Shown here: in pieces, positions 54,254 to 61,215 of the stretch
Layout: every line of letters begins with the position of its first letter
How positions within the stretch are numbered: the stretch's first letter is position 1
NCBI GenBank assembly: GCA_037013685.1
Contig: CM072888.1
Coordinates: forward strand, 3,949,034 to 4,013,033
DNA length: 64,000 nucleotides
Origin: Acridotheres tristis
Taxonomy: Eukaryota; Chordata; Aves; Passeriformes; Sturnidae
Direction of reading: 5' to 3'
Notes under the pieces: model-generated
Database searches by the model: none
Told to the model about the DNA's origin: nothing
What the model saw: only the letters and a program-made list of their open reading frames with translations
Made by a program: the position numbers and the translations under genes

Positions 54254-57200
54254 GCTGGAGGAGTGAGTGCGGTGTGGAGGGAGGGAGAGAGGAGGGAATG
54301 CGGGATCCGCCGCCATCCGCGGGCTGGGGGCGGCCCGGGGGGGTCGGGATGTGACCGGGATGTGACCGGGTTGTTCCGCCCGCAGGCCGAAGCGGCGGAT
54401 CCCGCTGGTGCCGGAGAACTTGCTGAAGAAGAGGAAGGCGTACCTGGCCATCAAGGCCACCCAGGCCAAGCAGGCGCTGCTCAACAAGCGCAAGGTACGG
54501 CGGCTCCCGGCACAGCCTGGCCCTGCAGCCCCAGCTCGTCCAGCGGAGGAGGGAATCGTAATTCCATGAAATTCCTACGAAATGATCCGACCGGTCGGGC
54601 CCCTCAGTGAGGGGGTGCCGAGCGCCGAGGGTGGGCAGGGATCACATTCGGGGTTCCGAGGGGAGCCTGAGTCCCTCAACATCATCTCCGTGTGTTTCTG
54701 AGCCTTGTAAAGAGGACAGGCTTTTACAAGTTATTACACCGAAACAGAAATATATGGAAGACTGTGAGTTGTTCCTGTTGGGTCAATAGTGGTCAGGTGT
54801 TTGCAGCCACATGTGGGAAACTCAGCGCTGCTGAGTTGTCTCTGCTGCCCTGGGATTTCACTGTCTGCAAGCACCTTTGTGTTGTAACCCTGCAGTGTGA
54901 ACCGTGCTTTTTTGAGGGTGCGTTTAGAGATTATTTACCTGTTAGAGCAGCACAGGTCATGGTGAAGCCTTTTTCTGCGTGTGGGGTTGCACACAGTGCG
55001 GACACACCGTGTGCACACTGTGCCATTTCCAGGCTGTCAGAGCACAGCAAACCTTTCCAATTCCGAATCTGAGACTACTGTACCCCAGTAGTCTTAAAGC
55101 TTTCCCAGTGAATTTTATGGGATTACTTGCAAAACTGCCATTTTTTATATCATGTTTACATTTTTAAAAGCATTTGTGGCTTGCTGTATTTCCAAGGTGG
55201 AAGCATAAGCAATAATATTAAATAGCCACTCTTTAAGATTCTCATTAGAAAAAGGACCTTAGTGATGAGACTTCGATTAGGTCTGCTTGCTTTAAAAATT
55301 TAAACCAATTTCATGCGTGATTCACAAGGTGAAATAGAACAGAAGACACGCAATGTTAGGTTCTTTAATTTAAAATGGCCTGCTAATTTAACCAGGAGAG
55401 TATCTTAAATATAATTATGTAATGATATGCATTTTCAAGTTCTGTTTGTATGAGAAAACACTATGACCTGGTGGATGTACTCATTACTAAGCTCAAGAGA
55501 GGCGTTTAAATATGTGTTTAATTTTTAAAAGGAGCTTTACATTTTTTAGCAATAATGAAAAGACTTTATCGGGTGAGCCAGATATTTTCTGTTTAAATTA
55601 GCAATATTTAATAGTTACTTGAGCGTTTGAATTTTTTTTTTACATGTATGCCTGTATAGAAAACGACTTTAAATGCAGTTATTTTCTGTTGCAGGGTAAT
55701 TTTGAGTCACACTAGGGTATTGCTGTAGCATCTGGTTTTGCCCACATGTGGTTTCTGGCCTTCCCAGCCATTGCTGAGTTGTGTGCTTTAGAAGTATCAT
55801 GGGTCTTGCTCCATTTTCCCTAATTTGTATTTTTCCTGGGGAAAAGCTCTTTGCTCACGGTTCATAAATAATAGTTGTATGTAAATTCATGTGTTGTCCC
55901 TCAGTTCTGTCTCCCTTGGGCTTAGATGATCAAGTTTATTTTCTTACTGCTTCCAAAGCTGAAAGAACATTGTTCACTGCTTCTGCATTTCATTTGGCCT
56001 TTCATATGTAAACCTCTGAGACTGTTGGGATGGGTGACACTTCGTTTTCCTTTTGTCTGTAGCAGCAGAAAGGGAAACAGATCCAGTTCAGGCGCCTGGA
56101 GACGTTTGTGCGGGATTCGTGGCGCAAACGCCGGGATGACACCCGGCTGAGGCGCATGGAGCAGAGGCCTGGGCAGGCAGCAGCACCTCAGGAGAGCAAA
56201 CTGGCCTTTGCCGTGAGGATTGTGGAGTAAGAGCCTTCCCCTGCTCCTCCCTTTATTGTTGCTGCCCTCTGTTGTGTCATTTCTGTGCCAAGGCAGTGGG
56301 ATCAACCCGGAGGGGTCTCTTTGCAGTGATCTGAGGCCTTTTGTTGCTGTGTTAGAGAAGCGTGGTTACTAATAAATGTTTTTCCCTCAGCATTAAGGGA
56401 GTGACTAAGAGGGTGAAAAGAGTGATGGAGTTGCTGCGGCTGAAGAAGAATTACACTGGCGTATTTGTGAAGCTGAGCCCGCTGTCGCTGAAGATGCTGC
56501 GGATCGTGGAGCCTTACGTGGCCTGGGGGTACGTACCCCTCCTGTCACCTGGGGGTCACTGGGTTCTCCAGCTGCTGTCACACATCCATTTCTTCTCCAG
56601 TAATGGTCAAAACTTCATCAACTCTAAATCTAAAACTTGTTATTGCCCCTTTTCTCATTGCTCTTGACATAACTTGGTTACTTTACCACCTCTGCACAAG
56701 GAAGTGTGATGGGGCTCTCCTCTGCATTGTGTCTTTCTGTTACAGCATCTGATTCTTGTTTCTGCACAGACAGCCTAACCTGAAATCTGTACGAGAGCTC
56801 ATCCTGAAACGGGGCCAAGCCAAGATCAAGAAAAAGAGGGTGCCTCTGACAGATAACATCCTGATAGAGGAACATTTAGGTAAGGCAGAGGGTGAGAGAA
56901 AACTGAGAGAAGAGTTAGTATTGAGAGTTGAGTACAACCTGAAGGGGTGAGGAGAGACAAAATCTTGCCAAACTGGAGAACTGGCAATTCTGGAGCAGTG
57001 TGAAGAAAGATGCTACAGTTGGACATCTCTTTTTGTTGTTGTTGTTTCCTTGTGCAGGGGGCTGTGATATCATTTGCCTGGAAGACCTTATTCATGAAAT
57101 CTACACAACTGGGAAGTATTTCAAAAGAGTCACCAGCTTTCTGTGGCCGTTCCATCTGTCGGTGGCTCGCCACGCATCGCGGAACAGAGTGGGTTTCCTC

Positions 57201-57266
57201 AAGGAGATGGGCAAGCCTGGCTACAGAGGTGATGCCATCAACCAGCTCATCCGTCAGCTCAACTAG
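54246..57266 (+). CDS. RPL7L1: RPL7L1, ribosomal protein uL30-like 1 (ribosome assembly factor), 6 coding exons
   Basis: Coding exons are 54246-54262, 54386-54494, 56063-56226, 56391-56528, 56770-56879 and 57058-57266. All have GT/AG borders, phases agree, and they join into 248 codons plus TAG. The product has a lysine/arginine-rich N-terminal region (residues about 7-80, starting [19 protein letters not shown]) followed by the L30 fold. Blocks such as [44 protein letters not shown] and the C-terminal INQLIRQLN match what I recall of vertebrate RPL7L1. Intact frame and introns exclude a processed pseudogene. The family is related to yeast Rlp7, a nucleolar factor that acts in pre-60S assembly and ITS processing in place of mature uL30; this role is family knowledge, not visible here. 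The chosen ATG has A at -3 and G at +4. Canonical RPL7 is less likely because the wording of these blocks fits the L1 paralogue better. The gene faces MAD2L1 tail to tail. Confidence 0.95.
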
Positions 57267-57469
57267 TCAGGTGAGCAGTGCCTGCTGGGGTAATTCTGAG
57301 CCTCACCCTTCCTTCCCTTTCCTAAGGACAGCCAGACTGCCATTTGAGATGGAGGGGGGGCTCCCTTGTTTTTATTGTCACTCTACAAAAGTGACCTCAG
57401 AGTAGGTCACTCTAATCAAGAGTGTGGGTCACATTAGGAATGAGCACATGCTGTTGGACACCTCCGTAA

Positions 57470-57475
57470 AATAAA
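57470..57475 (+). terminator. RPL7L1: Alternative poly(A) signal inside the RPL7L1 3' UTR intron
   Basis: AATAAA lies 204 bp past the stop codon and within the inferred 3' UTR intron. Use of this site would give a short unspliced 3' UTR. Splicing would remove the signal, so the two 3' ends would be mutually exclusive. Evidence is the hexamer only. Confidence 0.4.
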
Positions 57476-58109
57476 GGCTTGGAGATTAGTATGACTCACT
57501 TTTTATTTTCTTTCCTATTCTGCAGGGTCTTTATGAAAAATTCAGGATTATAACTTGTTCCTTTTCACATGTACCTTTCATGGACATTATCTATATGCAA
57601 CGATCTATCTGCAACTTCTTTTGACTGCCGGTGCCTCTATGAAAGAAGAAATACAGAGATGATGATGGAGATGGACCTTGGGCTGGCCATTCTTAAAGAA
57701 GATAAATTCTGCTTAGTACAAGAATGAGCTTCTTGGAGCAATTTGACTTCTGCATCTCTGTAAAATGTTTTTTATGCTCACTACTGCAGACTTCACTCTT
57801 CGAGGTGCACCTGCTTCTAGTGCAGTCACAATTGTGCTGACAGGCAAAAGAAAACACCAAGGTATTCTTGTTACTGCAGCACAAGCCCCAGCAGTGAACA
57901 ATGTAACTTTTTAAATACCTAGATTGTATTTATTTTTTAAAATTACGGGGTTTTTTGCTCCTGATTTAAAGAAGACTGCCTTTTTTTTTTTTTTTTTTAA
58001 ACTTCTGCTAAATTGGTACTGCTGGAGAGGATTATTTCCTGGAAATAGGAAAGCCCAAAAAGGTTGTAATGCAGTTGTGAGGTGGGGTACATGTAATCAA
58101 TGTTTTTAA

Positions 58110-58115
58110 AATAAA
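58110..58115 (+). terminator. RPL7L1: Poly(A) signal AATAAA of RPL7L1
   Basis: A canonical AATAAA follows the long 3' UTR exon, with TTGTTACA-type downstream sequence about 15-25 bases later. Cleavage is inferred near 58,130-58,140. This is the first canonical signal after the 3' UTR acceptor at 57,526. Confidence 0.7.
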
Positions 58116-58135
58116 CTTTTGAAATCATATTGTTA

Positions 58136-58567
58136 CAACAGAAAGTCCTACATCACCGTAAAAGAGTGGAAAAAACACCTAACACTGTGTCTGGAATTAA
58201 TTTAGTGAAGGAAGTGAACAAAACTATGGAAGAGTCTGAAAGTTCCAGAGTTTTAAATCTGTAATTTCTTCTACTACAAAAAGGGGTAAGAACACATGAA
58301 GACTCCAGTGCTGTTTAGTAAATATGGAAGGCACTGTGCTTTGTCATTAGTTCACTGGGACTACTTAAATTGTTATTTGAAGACTTAGGTGGGGCAAACT
58401 GTTAATGCATGAATGGATTTCATATGGACTCCACACCACTGGGAGACTCGGGAAGGAACAGCACAAGGAGGATACCTTTTGGGTGTTACTTGTGTGACAG
58501 TTGTGAACTAGGATGTAGCATTCATAAAACCATCTGAAATAGGAAGGACTGCAGACTCTTAATTAGA
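58136..58567. other. Convergent intergenic spacer between RPL7L1 and MAD2L1
   Basis: About 430 bp separate the inferred 3' ends of the two genes. The sequence is AT-rich with no open frame, repeat or strong motif that I recognise. Both poly(A) signals point into it. Confidence 0.6.
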
Positions 58568-59249
58568 GAACACTATAAAACTCGAAGCTTTATTCTGTAA
58601 AACAAGAATACAAACATAGAAAATGCTGGACAGACACTACAGACACACACAGACTTAGAACAGCTCTGTCCCCAGAATTAGATCCCAGTGGTCATTAAAA
58701 TACAAGGCATGTATTTAAAGTTTTCCTGATAAACAGCTGCTTCCATAGAGAAAGACACAAATTGAAGAGAAATTGTAGAGAAAGATAAAAATTGCTTGGT
58801 TGATTCATTTTAGGGTTATTTCTGGCAATAAAACAGCCCAGGCTTTTAACATGAGAATTGGCACACTAGGAATGAGATTATTTTAGTTGCTACAGAGAAC
58901 TGAAGACTGCTAACAGAATGCAGTTTTAAAATAATTACAAGATCTGAACACAATTCTAGCAGCTAATCCTGGACTTAGGCAGTATTTCTAGCAGAGGCAG
59001 TGGTTTAACACACCATTAGTTTAGGTCATACAGTAAAGTAAGAACTGAACTATGACGATGAATACCTTTTAAAAATCTCTTTAAAAATGATGCCAAGCTT
59101 AGTCTAGTGTCACATTATCACAGACAGGCACATTGTCTTTGTGTCATACTTCAGCAAGAGGACAGTAATGATGTGTTCATGGCTTAGCTGCATGATGAAC
59201 AGAAACTATACAAGGTCGTATTTACACACACAAAACTTCCCCCAGCATC
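58568..59249 (-). other. MAD2L1: MAD2L1 3' UTR
   Basis: This is minus-strand sequence from the stop codon to about 20 bases past the AATAAA at 58594-58589. No coding frame of note and no closer canonical poly(A) hexamer were seen in that orientation. Confidence 0.6.
58589..58594 (-). terminator. MAD2L1: Poly(A) signal AATAAA of MAD2L1 (minus strand)
   Basis: TTTATT on the plus strand reads AATAAA in the gene's direction, about 660 bases after the stop. It is followed by T/G-rich sequence (AGTTTTATAGTGTTC), as expected for a cleavage region. Cleavage is inferred near 58,570. Confidence 0.65.
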
Positions 59250-60908
59250 TTAGGGAACAGAATCCTTCTTGTAAGCCACTGTGGTGTTGACTTTGTGGAT
59301 TGTGGTAGTGAAGGAACGCAGCCGCACCTCTTCTGAATTGGCTATGAACTGTGGTCCTGACTCTTCCCACTTTTCTGGCACTGCCAAATCTTTATCCGTG
59401 TATATCAGCAAGTCAAAAGCACCTGGGAGCAAGGGAGAACAAAGGCCAAGGTTTTCAGAAGTTACACTGATACTAGTTATGTGGAAAAAAAATAGTTAAA
59501 ATAAGTTATATTCACATCAGGCCATTTTAGTTTTCTCAAGTGAATGTCGTAATTTTTTTTTAACATGCTACAATGCTGTATAACACAGCTTGTATATAAC
59601 ACTTCATATTAAATAATTATTAATTAAAACTTGCATTCCTTTGGGCATACATACTAATTCCCTCTAGTTTGTTAAGCCACCCCAAGTTCTGTCCTGATCC
59701 CAGTTAAACAAAGTGCTGTCTCAAAAGCATGATGGTACACGATGTGTAATAATTAAAAAAGCCTCAGAACATCAGAAAATATATTCTAAAGATGGGAAGT
59801 TATTGAGGTTTTTCACAAGTGTATGATTTCTTTAGTGCAGTTCGGAACACTCACAGGCAGATTCCAAGAGTGGCAGGAAAGTTACTGTGGCAGTTATTTG
59901 TCTGATGACAGAGCGAATTTCATCCTGAATTGCCTTCTGAGATTTCTCTCGTGGTCCACTGGAAAAGTAAGAAAACTCTGGTAAGATAAAACTTTTACTG
60001 TGCTGAGTTTCCTCTAACTACAGTTCTTTTGAAGTTCTGATAGTCTACTTGCTACAGTATTTTTAGAGTAGTAGTGACATTTTTAAGTCCTTAGAAAAGT
60101 TAAGTGATAGCTGGTCTCCCTTTATTGTTTTTGTTTGTGTGTTCAATCATAATGACTGGTTTGCAGACAAACAGAGGGCAGGGCACTGAGAAAGGTTTGA
60201 AGGAACAAATCCATGGCATTGATCCTGTGCCTGCACCGCTACTCAGGGAAGAGGGAGAGTGGAGGGCCCGCAGTACTCACTTGTCATCCTTCGCAGTTTT
60301 GTCACACTCGATGTCAAACTGCCAGCGCTCCAGGACCTCGCTGCTCTCGATGCTGGAGATCACCACCACCAGGCGCTGCACGATGCACTTGTACAGCCAC
60401 TCTGCAAGAAGCCACGGCAGGCGCTTAGAGCCCGAGCAGCGGGGTCAGGGACACGGCAGGGACACGGCAGAGAGGGAGGGCCCGCACCTTTCATCTGCTC
60501 CGTCACGTTGTTGAGGTAGTTGGCCAGCTCGGGGTCCGTGGTGACCAGCAGGGTGAGCCCGTACTTCTGCACGCGGGTGAAGGTCTCGGGGGGGTAGATG
60601 CCCCGCTGGTACAGGATGCTGTTGATTCCATAGGCTGCACGATTTAGACGGAGAGGGAAAGGGATGTGTACCACACCCCCCCCCCTCCACGCCCCAGCCG
60701 GCGGCCATGTCGCCCCCCAAGAGCGGCCTCCCACGCCCTCACCTTCCCTCCCACCCTCCTCTCCCTCCCTCTCTCTCTCTCTCTCTCTCGCAGCGCGGTC
60801 CCCGATGCCCCCCGCAGCCCCCTCACAGAAGAACTCGGCGACGAGCTCGGCGCTGCCGCGCAGGGTGATGCCCTGGTGCTCCCGGCCTAGCTGCTGCTGC
60901 GCCGCCAT
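59250..60908 (-). CDS. MAD2L1: MAD2L1, mitotic spindle assembly checkpoint protein MAD2A, 5 coding exons
   Basis: On the minus strand the coding exons are 60908-60827, 60634-60488, 60401-60281, 59958-59855 and 59422-59250. Each has a consensus donor and acceptor, and phases agree. They join into 208 codons plus TAA, three more than the 205 I recall for human, all at the N-terminus (MAAQQQLGREHQGITLRGS). The protein is essentially one HORMA domain. SILYQRGIYP, YGLTLLVTTD, LERWQFDIEC and IYTDKD are diagnostic. R136/Q137 correspond to human R133/Q134 of the dimer interface, and W78 to human W75. MAD2 switches from open to closed form at unattached kinetochores, binds MAD1 and CDC20, and helps inhibit the APC/C (family knowledge). 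Oddities: the last six residues (KKDSVP) do not resemble the human IPVND end, and human S195 is replaced by T198. Introns are only 192, 86, 322 and 432 bp. Confidence 0.97.
60760..60789 (+). repeat. CT-rich simple repeat in MAD2L1 intron 1
   Basis: CTCCCTCCCT followed by an uninterrupted (CT)n run, ending just before TCGCAGCG. It reads (GA)n in the MAD2L1 sense strand. GAGA-type tracts are common at CpG-island promoters. No further role is visible. Confidence 0.75.
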
Positions 60909-60932
60909 GGCCGCCGCTTCCCCGCCGCCCGG

Positions 60933-60938
60933 TTCGAA
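60933..60938 (-). promoter_or_regulatory. MAD2L1: CHR-like element (TTCGAA) in the MAD2L1 promoter
   Basis: TTCGAA lies 25 bp upstream of the ATG. TTCGAA is a described functional variant of the cell-cycle homology region (usual form TTTGAA), which is bound by DREAM/MuvB complexes in G2/M genes such as spindle-checkpoint genes. The two GC boxes lie just upstream. Assignment is by motif and gene function; no binding is shown. Confidence 0.4.
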
Positions 60939-60943
60939 TCTGG

Positions 60944-60968
60944 CCCCGCCCCCGACAGGCCCCGCCCC
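60944..60968 (-). promoter_or_regulatory. MAD2L1: Paired GC boxes (Sp1-type) upstream of MAD2L1
   Basis: Two CCCCGCCCC-type boxes on the plus strand (GGGGCGGGG in gene direction) occur at 60944-60953 and 60960-60968, 35-60 bp upstream of the ATG. This is typical of a TATA-less housekeeping promoter. Confidence 0.5.
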
Positions 60969-61215
60969 TTCCTGCGCGCGCGGCCGCGCTGAGGGGGGCG
61001 CGCGCCGCCTCAGGCCACCATGCCGGCTTTCCCTGTGGGAATGGCGATTCCCTGTGCCCGTGGGATCCATGGAAAACGGGCTGCAGCCTGAGGGGTGCCA
61101 TGGCTGCCTGCTAGGAAACGAAGGGATTTCCCCCATGTTCGGCTCCCCGTCCGCTCCCGCTGCCCCTGTGGGTGGGGCTGAGGGGAGCGGGGGCGGAGCG
61201 AGTCAGGAGCTCTGC

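Larger units (their letters stand above)
53980..54520 (+). promoter_or_regulatory. RPL7L1: CpG island promoter of RPL7L1
   Basis: CpG density rises sharply from about 53,980 and stays high through exon 1, intron 1 and exon 2, while the flanking DNA is AT-rich and CpG-poor. I see no TATA box. An NRF1-like site (GCATGCGCAG) lies at 54221-54230, and a YY1-like AACATGGCGGA at 54243-54253 covers the start codon. The exact transcription start cannot be read from sequence. A long minus-strand open frame over this interval is expected from GC-rich DNA and is not taken as a gene. Confidence 0.75.
57267..58135 (+). other. RPL7L1: RPL7L1 3' UTR containing an intron (57271-57525)
   Basis: Four bases after the stop codon lies a strong donor, CAG|GTGAGC (intron starts 57271). 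A pyrimidine-rich acceptor, CTATTCTGCAG|GG, ends at 57525, giving a 255-bp intron wholly in the 3' UTR. The final exon would run from 57526 to about 58,135, just past the AATAAA at 58110-58115. It includes an uninterrupted run of 18 T at 57981-57998. Because the junction is only 4 nt past the stop, the spliced mRNA should escape nonsense-mediated decay. Splicing here is inferred from signals only. Confidence 0.65.
60420..61215 (-). promoter_or_regulatory. MAD2L1: CpG island promoter of MAD2L1
   Basis: This is a dense CpG region covering exons 1-2, intron 1 and about 300 bp upstream of the MAD2L1 ATG. Upstream of the ATG are two GC boxes (60944-60953 and 60960-60968) and a TTCGAA at 60933-60938. 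There is no TATA box. A CT-rich simple repeat lies in intron 1. GC-rich open frames on both strands here are shadows apart from MAD2L1 itself. Confidence 0.75.

Noticed and set aside
53816..54493. 225-codon minus-strand open frame over the RPL7L1 promoter and first exons
   Set aside because: It is antisense to CpG-rich promoter and coding sequence. High GC removes stops; no homology recognised.
55262..55340. Perfect C-box-like GTGATGA in RPL7L1 intron 2
   Set aside because: No D box (CTGA) follows within the size range of a snoRNA.
56704..56752. Possible C/D-box snoRNA in RPL7L1 intron 4 (GTGATGG ... CTGA)
   Set aside because: The C box is imperfect, the box spacing of about 47 nt is short, and no terminal stem or C'/D' pair is visible.
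60931..60941. GGTTCGAATCT resembles a tRNA B box / T-arm
   Set aside because: There is no A box at the right distance, no acceptor or anticodon stem, and the site lies in the MAD2L1 5' region. It is better read as the palindromic TTCGAA element.
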